DNA of 45,788 nucleotides from Phycisphaerales bacterium (GTDB lineage: Bacteria > Planctomycetota > Phycisphaerae > Phycisphaerales > SM1A02), in assembly GCA_029260575.1 (NCBI GenBank), contig JAJDDB010000040.1, forward strand, positions 1 through 45,788, in the 5' to 3' direction. The notes beneath the pieces are model-generated. The model had not been told where the DNA came from, did no database searches, and saw only the letters and a list, made by a program, of their open reading frames with translations. Below, one piece after another: positions 25,703 through 33,148 of the stretch. Positions within the stretch are counted from its first letter, which is position 1. Each line of letters begins with the position of its first letter. Made by a program: the position numbers and the translations under genes.

Positions 25703-25736
25703 GAAAAGGCCCCAGCAGTGAGGGCTGCCGGGGCCT
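25703..25736 (-). terminator. Rho-independent terminator, leftward
   Basis: On the leftward strand an almost perfect 12-bp GC-rich stem (AGGCCCC-GGCAG pairing with CTGCTGGGGCCT, one mismatch) with a 6-base loop is followed by TTTT. It would end transcription coming from the portal side and separates it from the scaffold/capsid genes. Confidence 0.75.
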
Positions 25737-25762
25737 ACGCGCAAAACAGAAACAATATAAGC

Positions 25763-26073
25763 GTTCGCCTGGCCGGAGTTGAACCGTGGCGCTGCCAGCA
25801 ATTTCAGGTCTGGTATGCAGGGCCGTCCCCACAGGCGAACAGGCTCAAGTCTACCCCCAGCCCAGCCGATACGAAAGAAGCCCTTCCCGGTAACGCGGGA
25901 CGTCTATTCGCCAAGCACCTAGATAGCCGAGCGAGAGTCGTCTGGGGCGGCTTGAGATGGCATCAGCTCCGTCGAGCCCACCATCTAAACCCTTCGCGTT
26001 ACCGAGCTCCTTCTAGCCCCAGGGGGCTGCCTGGGCGGTTATGTAGCGGCTCCAAGGTTGGATTTGAACCAAC
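25763..26073 (-). ncRNA. Structured non-coding region with two tRNA-like T-arm motifs
   Basis: The gap 25614-26211 holds no supported gene. On the leftward strand it contains two full matches to the tRNA T-arm consensus GGTTCRANNCC: GGTTCAAATCC (26070-26060, inside a perfect 5-bp stem GTTGG/CCAAC) and GGTTCAACTCC (25785-25775). The second lies in a 78-base unit closed by a perfect 9-bp helix GTTCGCCTG/CAGGCGAAC (25840-25832 with 25771-25763). Between them are a 9-bp long-range pairing GGTAACGCG/CGCGTTACC (26003-25995 with 25897-25889) that encloses a two-part hairpin AGATGG..GCTC/GAGC..CCATCT (25986-25955), and a hairpin AGCCCC/GGGGCT (26028-26015). I could not complete a normal cloverleaf for either T-arm. 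The terminator at 25703-25736 lies just downstream. Degenerate tRNAs or an unknown structured RNA are both possible. Confidence 0.5.
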
Positions 26074-26211
26074 ATTCTTCTGGCTTGCCAATCGCCCACA
26101 AGAAGCTGCCAATTCAAGAATAGCAAAGATCCAGCCGATACGGTCATATGACCTTCTGCGAAATCTGGAACGCGGGCGCTAACTGGGCAATGAACCGCTG
26201 GGAAGCCTCTC

Positions 26212-26556
26212 TCACCACCCCCGCGTGGACATGCGGCGGGCAGCCTTTGCCGCCTTGCGCTCCTGGCTCCGCTTCACCATTTCAGCCCGGTGCTCACTCG
26301 CTGTCGGACGATCCCGATCATAGACCATCCCATGAGCCGCTCCGAACTCCTCAGCCTGAGCCGCCGTGTTGAACGCTGGCTGCCCGTCTACATAGTAGGG
26401 GGCGGCGTGGGCGGTGCCTCTCCCGAGGTTGGGCTCGGATCTTTGCGAGATGAAGCGGGTGTCTTTTTGCGCACGGATATTCGGCGCTTCGACTTCTTGG
26501 CGCTTTTCTTTGAGGACGCAGCGACCGAGGGCTTTGCTGTAGACGTAGGTGGGCAT
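26212..26556 (-). CDS. Conserved small phage protein next to portal
   Basis: A 114-residue protein beginning MPTYVYSKALGRCVLK, followed by APYYVDGQPAFNTAAQAEEF and a basic end (SQERKAAKAARRMSTRGW). Small proteins beginning this way commonly lie between portal and scaffold genes of podoviruses; the role is not known to me. I chose the ATG at 26556 because conservation seems to begin there; a start at 26607 is possible. It overlaps the preceding Cys-rich gene by 169 bp in a different frame. Confidence 0.65.
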   Translation of the reverse strand: MPTYVYSKALGRCVLKEKRQEVEAPNIRAQKDTRFISQRSEPNLGRGTAHAAPYYVDGQPAFNTAAQAEEFGAAHGMVYDRDRPTASEHRAEMVKRSQERKAAKAARRMSTRGW

Positions 26557-26705
26557 GACTTTTTGGGCTCTTTGACGGGTTCTGGCGCGGAATACTGTCC
26601 ACACCACTCAATCTCATTCTTGCTAACGCTCTGCGGGTACAGGCAGCACATCCCGCGAGTGGGGATCGTCCGCTGGAAGAACCGGCAGTCTCCGCAGCGC
26701 CTCAC
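26388..26705 (-). CDS. Small Cys-rich (zinc-binding) protein with basic tail
   Basis: A 105-residue protein. The N-terminus has the pattern CGDCRFFQ ... GMCCLYP ... EWCGQY, typical of small phage/bacterial zinc-binding modules with WCG near the end. A Lys/Ser/Pro-rich tail follows from residue 48, and this tail is encoded by DNA that also encodes the next protein in another frame. GTG start overlaps the portal stop as GTGA. Confidence 0.65.
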   Translation of the reverse strand: MRRCGDCRFFQRTIPTRGMCCLYPQSVSKNEIEWCGQYSAPEPVKEPKKSCPPTSTAKPSVAASSKKSAKKSKRRISVRKKTPASSRKDPSPTSGEAPPTPPPTM

Positions 26706-28771
26706 TGAGCCGCCCCAGTCATGGCCTGACGGCCTCCCGCTGTCCCACCGAAGCTAGGGCCTCCGCCCTGCCCGGCTGCCGCCATCGGGCTCTTGGAGTC
26801 GAATCCGAGCCCTCCACGGTTGGGAGCTGGCGTGCCGCTCTGTCCCCCTGCATACCCCGCAAACTGCGGTGACGGACCACCGGAGCCCTGAACCTGCCCT
26901 TGCATGAGCTGGTCTAGCTCGAGGCCCATCATCATGGCGCCAATCTCCTGGGACTTCTTCACGTCGATCATCGCCGCGCCGTCCGCTTGGTTGAACGCCT
27001 TGGCCGCTGACTCGAAGATGGAATTCCATTCGAGCTCGGGGAACTGGCGCACCATCGGAGCGGCTGTGAGCACAAAGTTGGCCCATGCCAGCGCGTCAGC
27101 CTTCTGCTGCGCCTCGTCGGGCCGCTGCATCGAATAGGGCTCGATGGTTAGCTCAAGATCCTCGTAGGCCGTCTCCTGGACGCCATCCTCAGCCGGTCCG
27201 CCCCGGTACTCAATCTCGGGCTGGATCTGTTGGCTAAAGCCGTTCTCGTCCATAACCCACTCGGGCTCGTACCCAAGCTCCTCGGCTGCGTCCGGGCCAA
27301 GCTGAATCACCACCTTGTTGGAGTGCCAGATGTACCACAGCGCTTTGTCGAGGATGTTCTGGGCGAAGCGATAGACCTTCTTCTCGATGAAGTCCATGCG
27401 AGCATTGCCAGCCTGGGAAGCCTCATAGACCTCCGTGGCCGAGCCGCGCCCCGTGACCTGCCCGCGCTGGGCATCGGATAGCCCCTGCGAACGCTGGAGC
27501 TTTTCCGTCATGCGCTGCTCTTGCTCGAGCCCCTGCGGGTCCAAGCCGCCAGCCTGGTATTCCGCAACGTGGGACTTGTCGAAGCCAGACGCATAGAACA
27601 CCGAATCGTGCTCGCTGGACTTGATCCGACCAGCCACCTTCTTGTCCGGGCCACCAACCACAACGCCGCGCTTCCAACGCTTGGCGCTCCGGGTGTTGGC
27701 AGCCGAGACCAGGTTCAGCTCGTCAGCGGCCTCCTGAGCCACTGTGATGGGGCCTAAGCCAGCCGCATCGTCGGGCACCGTGTAGACCGCGCCAACGGCG
27801 TAAGGGCCGCTAGGAGGACCGTAGAAAGCCTGGGGCTCACGGAGGTACTGGGTTCGATACTTTCCCCCATCAGCGGAGATTTCCTTGCGGATCTTGTCCC
27901 AGTGCTCTTCCTGGCTCTTGCCCGGACCTGCCGCCGTAACGGGGTCGAGAGCGATGGTGTAGAGAGTGCCATAGAAGTTATCTTCCCTTCTTTTGCCATC
28001 TATCTGCCTGTCTTTCACCCAGATGGTGACGCCTACAACCTCGTCCCGCTCAGGGGTCTCGATCTTCTTGGCGTCCTCACGTCCGAGGTCTTTTGCGTGC
28101 TCGTCGGCGTCCGCGCTGATGCTCTTGATTAGTTCGACGTTCCAGCCGCGGTCGGGGTACTCCTCGGCCTCAGCGAGCATCGACGCCTTGGTGCGCGTCC
28201 AGATGTGTCCTTGGTAGCGGCACTCTCGAGCGGACGCGGCCAGCGGGTCCCAGAAGTAGCGCCTCTGGCTGATCCTGTAGAAGCTCGGGCTCCACGGGAC
28301 GCCTGCCGTGCGGGCTTTTACGTTCGCGTCCACCCCTCCGACGTACTCATCGGGTCGAGCGTCGGGGATGGGCTCCATGCTCACCAGCGCCACACCCCAG
28401 TTGAATTGCTGGTCACGAGCGCAGAGCTCGAACTCATCGACGAATCGGCGGTCTTTGATCCAGCGGTTCAGAGCGTGATGGGCCAGAATAGCCTCCTCGC
28501 GCTGCATCTGAGGGCGCCTGGTCCCCACCTTGGCGGCGGGGTTGTCGTATACCATTCGCCCGAGCACCGTGGATAGCCAATCGTGGGAGTGATTCTCGAT
28601 CCGCATCGAGGTCCGGCTATCAACGTGGGTCTCTGTCACCCCGTTCTGGTAGTAGTGCTTTCCGTAGTATTGGGCGACCTGGCGCGTGTAGGACGGTAGG
28701 TGAGCCCTGGTGTTGGATAGGGCTGCCTGGGTCTCGCGCCAGAGGTTGGTCGGGGAGATGTTGAGGGACAC
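26702..28771 (-). CDS. Portal protein
   Basis: A 689-residue protein with the size and composition of podovirus portals: helical N-terminus with YYGKHYYQNGVTETH, central beta-rich wing with RYFWDPLAAS and GHIWTRTKASM, a QGLSDAQRGQVTGRGSATEV segment in the stem region, and a long Gly/Ala/Gln-rich C-terminus. It would be the dodecameric ring at the unique vertex through which terminase packages DNA. Starts at GTG 28771. Confidence 0.85.
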   Translation of the reverse strand: MSLNISPTNLWRETQAALSNTRAHLPSYTRQVAQYYGKHYYQNGVTETHVDSRTSMRIENHSHDWLSTVLGRMVYDNPAAKVGTRRPQMQREEAILAHHALNRWIKDRRFVDEFELCARDQQFNWGVALVSMEPIPDARPDEYVGGVDANVKARTAGVPWSPSFYRISQRRYFWDPLAASARECRYQGHIWTRTKASMLAEAEEYPDRGWNVELIKSISADADEHAKDLGREDAKKIETPERDEVVGVTIWVKDRQIDGKRREDNFYGTLYTIALDPVTAAGPGKSQEEHWDKIRKEISADGGKYRTQYLREPQAFYGPPSGPYAVGAVYTVPDDAAGLGPITVAQEAADELNLVSAANTRSAKRWKRGVVVGGPDKKVAGRIKSSEHDSVFYASGFDKSHVAEYQAGGLDPQGLEQEQRMTEKLQRSQGLSDAQRGQVTGRGSATEVYEASQAGNARMDFIEKKVYRFAQNILDKALWYIWHSNKVVIQLGPDAAEELGYEPEWVMDENGFSQQIQPEIEYRGGPAEDGVQETAYEDLELTIEPYSMQRPDEAQQKADALAWANFVLTAAPMVRQFPELEWNSIFESAAKAFNQADGAAMIDVKKSQEIGAMMMGLELDQLMQGQVQGSGGPSPQFAGYAGGQSGTPAPNRGGLGFDSKSPMAAAGQGGGPSFGGTAGGRQAMTGAAQ

Positions 28772-28774
28772 TCG

Positions 28775-29002
28775 TTAGTCCTTGGACTTGGGTTTGTGGA
28801 CGCGCCTGGTCTTGGCCTGCGCGGCGATGGCGTTTGCGTGAAAGGCTTTCAAGGCGCCGTGGTACTCCTCCACAATCTCACGCTGCCCCTCTGGTAGAGC
28901 GGACAGGGAATCTTCAATTTGCTCCGGGGTTGCGGGCCGGATGGCATCGTAGATAGCCTGCATCTCCGGGGTCGTGTCCGAAGGGTGCGGGTAGCCACCC
29001 AT
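28775..29002 (-). CDS. Small helical protein upstream of portal
   Basis: A 75-residue protein, acidic helical N-terminal part (PEQIEDSLSALPEGQREIVEEY) and basic C-terminus (KTRRVHKPKSKD). It ends four bases before the portal GTG. Function unknown; by location a packaging or head-assembly accessory. Confidence 0.65.
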   Translation of the reverse strand: MGGYPHPSDTTPEMQAIYDAIRPATPEQIEDSLSALPEGQREIVEEYHGALKAFHANAIAAQAKTRRVHKPKSKD

Positions 29003-29052
29003 CAGTAGCCTCCCTTGGGTCGTGGCTTAGGCTTGGGGCGCTTCTTCTTCAT
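29002..29052 (-). CDS. Possible 16-residue basic peptide
   Basis: ATG at 29052 opens a 16-codon frame (MKKKRPKPKPRPKGGY) whose TGA overlaps the next ATG as TGATG. Only the coupling geometry and the strongly basic composition support it; it may be just a translational link. Confidence 0.3.
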   Translation of the reverse strand: MKKKRPKPKPRPKGGY

Positions 29053-29278
29053 CGTTCCCCTCCTCGCGGGCGGCCAGCATCGCGTCGGCGTGCTGATAGG
29101 CGACGGACGCAGTAACCTTGTCCCCGTATCCTAGTTTGGCGGCGAGAAGTCCGCTAAGGGCAGCCATCGCCAACTGGTCTCGGAGAGAGGTGCGCTCACT
29201 TTCCTCTACCCACGCTCTGGATAGGGTGTGTTCTTCTTCCTCCTCTTCCTGGGGGAGCTTGTCGGCACGGTCACTCAT
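29027..29278 (-). CDS. Small acidic protein, tandem paralogue of the preceding gene
   Basis: An 83-residue protein starting at ATG 29278, overlapping the previous stop by 8 bases (ATGAGTGA). It contains SLRDQLAMAALSGLL and later AYQHADAMLAARE, closely matching RLRDELAMAALAFEG and AYAVADAMLRARE of the gene at 29271-29552. This RD-LA-AL ... AY-ADAML pattern is widespread in small phage proteins of unknown function. Confidence 0.7.
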   Translation of the reverse strand: MSDRADKLPQEEEEEEHTLSRAWVEESERTSLRDQLAMAALSGLLAAKLGYGDKVTASVAYQHADAMLAAREEGNDEEEAPQA

Positions 29279-29552
29279 CGCTGACCTCCCTGGCTCTAAG
29301 CATCGCATCGGCGACGGCGTAGGCATCTCTCGCAATGTCCTCCGGTTCCTCAGTGGGGCAGAGGCCCTCGAAGGCCAGCGCGGCCATCGCCAGCTCGTCG
29401 CGGAGGCGGGCGCGGGCTTCGGCTGCTGGCCTAATGGGGACGCGGGGCAGACCCTCCCTTTTTAGATCACGCTCCCAACGCTCCTTCATTTGTGCCTTGA
29501 GCTTGGCCCTCTCTTCTGCGCTCATCTGCGACACCATCGTTAGTGGGTTCAT
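29271..29552 (-). CDS. Small phage protein with RDELAMAAL ... AYAVADAML motif
   Basis: A 93-residue helical protein: charged N-terminal half (MSAEERAKLKAQMKERWERD) then the conserved RLRDELAMAAL and YAVADAMLRARE. Start overlaps the GroES-like gene's stop (ATGA). Paralogue of 29027-29278. Function unknown. Confidence 0.7.
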   Translation of the reverse strand: MNPLTMVSQMSAEERAKLKAQMKERWERDLKREGLPRVPIRPAAEARARLRDELAMAALAFEGLCPTEEPEDIARDAYAVADAMLRAREVSDE

Positions 29553-29914
29553 CCGAACACCCCCGAGATGTCGTCCTGGTCGAGCACGAAGTAGTTCTCT
29601 TTCGCGTCCTCGCCCTCAAGGTGAAAGGCTATGTCGTGCCACGGCATGACCGTCATAAACGAGATGGTGTCGCCCTCCCGGGCTACAACAGACCCCAGTT
29701 CTCCGGTGCTAAGGTAGCGCGGCAGGCCAACGCGCATAACGTCACCCGTGAATTCTCGCTGCTCATCCTGCTTCTGCCCAAGCTTCGGCGGCGGCAGGTA
29801 GAACCCACTTTCCGTCCGCTCCTTGCGCGGATGGGGACGGATCAGGATGCGCCCTCGGGCGGGCTTGAAATCAATGGCTTTGACCACGGCTTGCTCCTCC
29901 TTGATGAGCTCCAT
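29549..29914 (-). CDS. GroES-like co-chaperonin
   Basis: A 121-residue protein aligning by eye along the whole length of GroES/Cpn10: ARGRILIRPHPRKERTESG (residues 19-37) corresponds to the GroES start, GFYLPPP (37-43) follows it, GDVMRVG (57-63) to GeVlAVG, EGDTISF (80-86) to vGDiVlf, and NYFVLDQDDISGVF (107-120) to the C-terminal strand. The mobile loop that binds GroEL lies around 28-45. GroES caps GroEL; phage versions (T4 gp31 is the precedent) adapt the host chaperonin to fold the capsid protein. ATG 29914 follows GGGGGAAG and overlaps the upstream stop (TAATG). Confidence 0.8.
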   Translation of the reverse strand: MELIKEEQAVVKAIDFKPARGRILIRPHPRKERTESGFYLPPPKLGQKQDEQREFTGDVMRVGLPRYLSTGELGSVVAREGDTISFMTVMPWHDIAFHLEGEDAKENYFVLDQDDISGVFG

Positions 29915-30075
29915 TACATCTTCCCCCGCGTCTTCGCCGAGGTCTTGCAGCCGCGCACCTTGGGGGCGTTGGAGCCCTTCTTGTGCGGATTGCCTGCCTT
30001 GCCTGCGGTAGCCGCTGCTCCGCTGCCGTACTTGCCGGGTTCGGACCCCGCGCCTGTTCTGCCAGTGTTCTTCAT
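29914..30075 (-). CDS. Small basic Gly/Lys-rich protein
   Basis: A 53-residue protein, strongly basic (TAGKAGNPHKKGSNAPKVRG) and without predicted structure. ATG 30075 lies four bases past the terminase stop and its TAA overlaps the GroES-like ATG. Possibly a DNA-associated head protein or packaging accessory. Confidence 0.55.
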   Translation of the reverse strand: MKNTGRTGAGSEPGKYGSGAAATAGKAGNPHKKGSNAPKVRGCKTSAKTRGKM

Positions 30076-30078
30076 GGA

Positions 30079-31552
30079 TCAATACTCGTCGGTGTCGAAG
30101 CCCACCTCATCGTGGCGGGCAATGAATCCCATACTGTCCGGGTCGAATCCCTTCTTCAAGACATCTGGCCCGAAGTCGTGGGTAAGATGGAAGGTACATG
30201 CGTAGCGCATCGAGTCAATACCGTGGTCCTCAGACCCCTTGGCTGGCATGTCCTTGATCGGCTTCCCGTCCTCGTTCTTCTCGTTGACGTAGGACTCCAG
30301 CTCATCCTCGGTGCAGACAGGCTTTTCAGCGTACTTGCGGTCCCTATCGGGGCCGTAGCGCATCGCATCGCGCACCAGGAAGAGGTTGGCCTTGCCCGTC
30401 TGGCCGTTCTTGAGATAGTGCCTCACGGCATCCAGGCCGCCCATGTCCTGCCCTGTGGAGGCTTTCTTGTTATTGGCACCAAAGGCCAAAAGCTCGGGAT
30501 TTCCTCTGATCGAGGTCCGGCAATAGCCCATCCGCTTGTTGAAGTGGTCGATCATCGACGGTTGAGCGGGATCGCACACGATGGCTTGCAGGTCGAACTC
30601 CTCTTTGAACTCCCACGCGCGATCAGCCCACCAGTCGAGTTGCTGTGACGTGCGATAAATTTCAGCGACACGGTAGAGGACACGATCCTGGCTCACGCCC
30701 CACACCTGGAAGACCCCAGGGGCCGTAGAACCCCAGTCAACGGCGCCGAAGTACCAGTCAAGGGGTTGGCGCAAAGCCTCCTCCTCGTGCCAGCCAGGGA
30801 CTTCTCGCGGGCTGATAATGTGGATGTTGTCGCGGTACTCGGGGAAGACCGGGCCTTCGGCAGTGTCCCAGCGCCCCTCGAGCAGCCATGCCCGTCGAGC
30901 CCCGCTGAGCGTGTAGAGCCGTGCGAGGTACGCCTTGCCTAACTCTGTCCACTCGCCGTTCTTGAAGTAGCGCGGGTTGTGGAAGTGCCGGGACTTGAGC
31001 CGCTGCATGTTGCCAGCCTTGGCCCTCTTGTTGAGCCAGTGACCAGCCTCGCGCGGGTTGGTGTCGGCCACCATCTGCCCCGCTGGCGTGAACTTGCCGT
31101 TCCGGGTACGGGAGATGAGCACCTGCCAATCGTCCAGCGTGGCCTCATGCGCCTCGAAGACGCAGATCAGGTCGTACTGGGCCGAGAGAAAGCGATCCGG
31201 GTTGTCCAGGCCAGCGAGCTCGATCACTGAGCCGTTGGGGTACTCGTAGCTCTCGCGGTGCGCAGCGGTGGCTGTCCCGTGCTTGGCCGGGTGGCGCGGA
31301 GGGAGCACGGACGCCTCAAACTCCACCAGCACCGAGATGGTGAGACTCTTGCGGGTCTTGCGGCACCAGAGGATGCGCACCCCGGGATTGCTCATCGCCA
31401 GCAAGTGGGACCGCTGGCAGAGCGCGTGAGTCTTGCCCGTGCCCGCTGGGCCTTCGAGCAGGACTTCGGGCTCTCGGCTGTCGAGGAGCTGCCTTGCCGC
31501 GCCCCTGGCTATGAACTGGCGTCTAGGTCTTGTGGCTTGGATTGGGTGTCAT
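30079..31552 (-). CDS. Terminase large subunit, frameshifted near its start
   Basis: ATPase and nuclease of the packaging motor. The Walker A GPAGTGKT lies at 31452-31429; then come a Walker B-like YDLICVFEAHE, the coupling segment ADTNPREAG and the RNase H-like nuclease motifs (GAVDWGS, VCDPAQPS, EDHGIDSMRYA). The frame carrying Walker A is open only from 31548 and has no ATG, GTG or TTG before Walker A. An ATG at 31552 with GAGGAG seven bases upstream reads nine codons (MTPNPSHKT) to TAG at 31525-31523; a +1 shift there enters the long frame at RRQFIARGAARQL, a typical terminase beginning. So this is one gene with a programmed shift, a real mutation or a one-base assembly error. The fallback start (TTG 31404) would lose Walker A. 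Confidence 0.8.
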
Positions 31553-31706
31553 CGGTCTGCTCCTCGTACTCTCGAATGAAGTCAGCTATCGAAGGCTGGT
31601 CCGTCTTCGGACTCTCCCACGTTAGGCACTCCTCCCCGTCTCTCAGCTTGCGGGCATTCATCGCTCGCCACCTGGCCCGCAATTCTGTCCAGTCCTTGTC
31701 GTTCAC
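31509..31706 (-). CDS. Small acidic protein upstream of terminase
   Basis: A 65-residue protein (KDWTELRARWRAMNARKLRD ... IADFIREYEEQTDD). GTG start overlaps the previous stop as GTGA. Its 3' end overlaps the terminase start region by 44 bp in another frame. Function unknown. Confidence 0.6.
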   Translation of the reverse strand: MNDKDWTELRARWRAMNARKLRDGEECLTWESPKTDQPSIADFIREYEEQTDDTQSKPQDLDASS

Positions 31707-31948
31707 TCCTCAAGCCCCTCGCACGTCATCACCATGTACTCGCTGCCGTCTGGGAAGCGGCGAAGGCAGGCACGGTACTCGGTGTCGATGGGCGGCATCG
31801 CGCACGAAACCCAGCCATCGGTCCCCTCAACCCATTCGTTGGGCAGCTCAATCGGGTGAACATAGGTGCTCCCCACGCTCTCCACGTCCACCAGGAGGCC
31901 CTTTGCGGGGCCGTCTACGCACTCTACAGGAATTATATCAGCCTCCAC
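31703..31948 (-). CDS. Small beta-rich protein
   Basis: An 81-residue acidic protein with DGPAKGLLVDV and CLRRFPDGSEYMVMTC. Small proteins with a D-GP--G--V start are common in phages and have no known role. GTG start lies within the end of the HNH gene (16-bp overlap). Confidence 0.6.
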   Translation of the reverse strand: MEADIIPVECVDGPAKGLLVDVESVGSTYVHPIELPNEWVEGTDGWVSCAMPPIDTEYRACLRRFPDGSEYMVMTCEGLEE

Positions 31949-32400
31949 TGTCGCCGAAACTTGATGTGCCCAATAGTGGATGTCCCAACGCCATAACTCT
32001 TAGCCATCTCGCGCCACGTCTTTTCCCCCGACTCTATCAGAGCCCTAATCTCAAGAACGTCTTGCCGCGTAAGCTTAGACCTACCGCTGGCCTCCATCTT
32101 GGGTTGATTGTTTCGCCCCTTGCGCATCATGTCCGCATTGTTCTCAGCGTTGGTGCCCAGCCAAAGATGGTCTGGATTCACGCACCCACGGTTATCGCAG
32201 GTATGGCAGATGCACAAGCCGTCTGGAACGGGGCGGCCATTGAACAATTGCCACGACACCCGATGAGCCTGTCTCGCCTTTCCGTCTAGATCAAAACGCC
32301 CATACCCCTTGTGGTTCTTGCTGGCTATCCACTCCCAGCACCCGCCCTGGGTCTTGGCGAAGCTCACCTTGCTCGCGAACCGTTCCATTGTTGTGCTCAC
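31933..32400 (-). CDS. HNH endonuclease with C-terminal helix-turn-helix
   Basis: A 155-residue protein of the free-standing HNH family: GCWEWIASKNHKGYGRF (20-36), AHRVSWQLF (45-53), and CHTCDNRGCVNPDHLWLG (65-82) carrying H66, N75 and H78, followed by NNADMMRKGR. The C-terminus has GRSKLTRQDVLEIR ... YGVGTSTIGHI, a helix-turn-helix-like DNA-recognition module. It lies two genes upstream of the large terminase. Some packaging systems need an HNH protein beside terminase, but this subtype with its own recognition module looks like a homing endonuclease. GTG start, GTGA overlap. Confidence 0.88.
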   Translation of the reverse strand: MSTTMERFASKVSFAKTQGGCWEWIASKNHKGYGRFDLDGKARQAHRVSWQLFNGRPVPDGLCICHTCDNRGCVNPDHLWLGTNAENNADMMRKGRNNQPKMEASGRSKLTRQDVLEIRALIESGEKTWREMAKSYGVGTSTIGHIKFRRQWRLI

Positions 32401-32735
32401 GCCTCGTCCCCCTCGTCACCGTCCACGCCGAGACGGTCGGGCGGCCAGTTTGTGCCACACCAGGCTTGTAGGTGCTCAAACTGCTCCGGTGTAACTAGGC
32501 GCACTGGCAGCATCTCACCCGGAGCGGGCGGATCAAACTTCAAGTTATCGAACATCCGATCCATCGCAGCGAACAACTCCATCTGGTTCACCGCCGCGTT
32601 GGCCTTTATCAACCGCTGGAGCGTGGCTCGCAACTTGGCTATCTCCGAGTATGCCATCTTGAGCTCGCCGCGCAGCATTCTCCGGCTGGCGGCGGCTTCC
32701 CTGAGCAGGTTTCGGTAGCGGGGTGGGGCGTTCAT
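32397..32735 (-). CDS. Helical protein of unknown function
   Basis: A 112-residue protein: a charged helical N-terminal half (LLREAAASRRMLRGELKMAYSE) and an acidic end. Located between the small DNA-binding-like genes and HNH. No motif recognised. Confidence 0.6.
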   Translation of the reverse strand: MNAPPRYRNLLREAAASRRMLRGELKMAYSEIAKLRATLQRLIKANAAVNQMELFAAMDRMFDNLKFDPPAPGEMLPVRLVTPEQFEHLQAWCGTNWPPDRLGVDGDEGDEA

Positions 32736-32751
32736 TCGTCATCAGGGTCCA

Positions 32752-32934
32752 TCATCGCCCCTTGCTCGACCACGACTCACGCCACGGATGGTTCTTGATG
32801 TGCCGGTCCGAAACCCGCCAGTTTTCAGGGTGCGCAACGATCTTGGCGAGGTTCTTTACGCGTCTTCGGCGGTTCTCCTCGATTCTCCAAAGTGGGCGCT
32901 CCTGGGTCGTATTGGTCGCTTTCTCCTCGGTCAT
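32752..32934 (-). CDS. Small basic protein
   Basis: A 60-residue protein with ERPLWRIEENRRRRVKNLAK and NWRVSDRHIKNHPWRESWSS; Trp/Arg-rich and likely nucleic-acid binding. Good size and spacing in the operon; function unknown. Confidence 0.55.
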   Translation of the reverse strand: MTEEKATNTTQERPLWRIEENRRRRVKNLAKIVAHPENWRVSDRHIKNHPWRESWSSKGR

Positions 32935-33013
32935 TTGACAGGTGCTCCTTCTGTTTTTATTTTGGGCGACGGCGGTGGGGCTTTTAGAGCTTAGTTGCTT
33001 CTCAACTGCTCTT

Positions 33014-33148
33014 CTATCTGAGAAGTGCCCAGCAGATAGCTGCTAGGGCAAACACCGAGATGCCGATGATCGCACACCCCACGGCTAGGGATGTTGGATC
33101 ACCGATTGGGTCCACTGGTTCGGGTTGGGTTTGGTCATACCTCCTCAT
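33014..33148 (-). CDS. Small single-pass membrane protein (holin-like size)
   Basis: A 44-residue ORF. ATG 33148 has AGGAGGAG seven bases upstream, a strong ribosome site, and overlaps the end of the previous gene by 14 bp. The first 20 residues are polar, the rest one hydrophobic helix (LAVGCAIIGISVFALAAICW) ending LLR. The stop lies in a 7-bp hairpin (CTTCTCA 32998-33004 with TGAGAAG 33019-33025). The region 32935-33013 beyond has no gene. It may be a small holin or antiholin far from the main lysis cluster. Confidence 0.6.
   Translation of the reverse strand: MRRYDQTQPEPVDPIGDPTSLAVGCAIIGISVFALAAICWALLR

Noticed and set aside
25763..26073. tmRNA
   Set aside because: Length is similar, but the helix closing the last T-arm is local, the acceptor lacks the G-U pair expected for alanine charging, and no tag frame ending in an ALAA-like peptide was found.
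25718..26182. Rightward 154-codon frame across the non-coding gap
   Set aside because: Composition is not protein-like, there is no ribosome site, and it runs through strong RNA helices and a terminator on the other strand.
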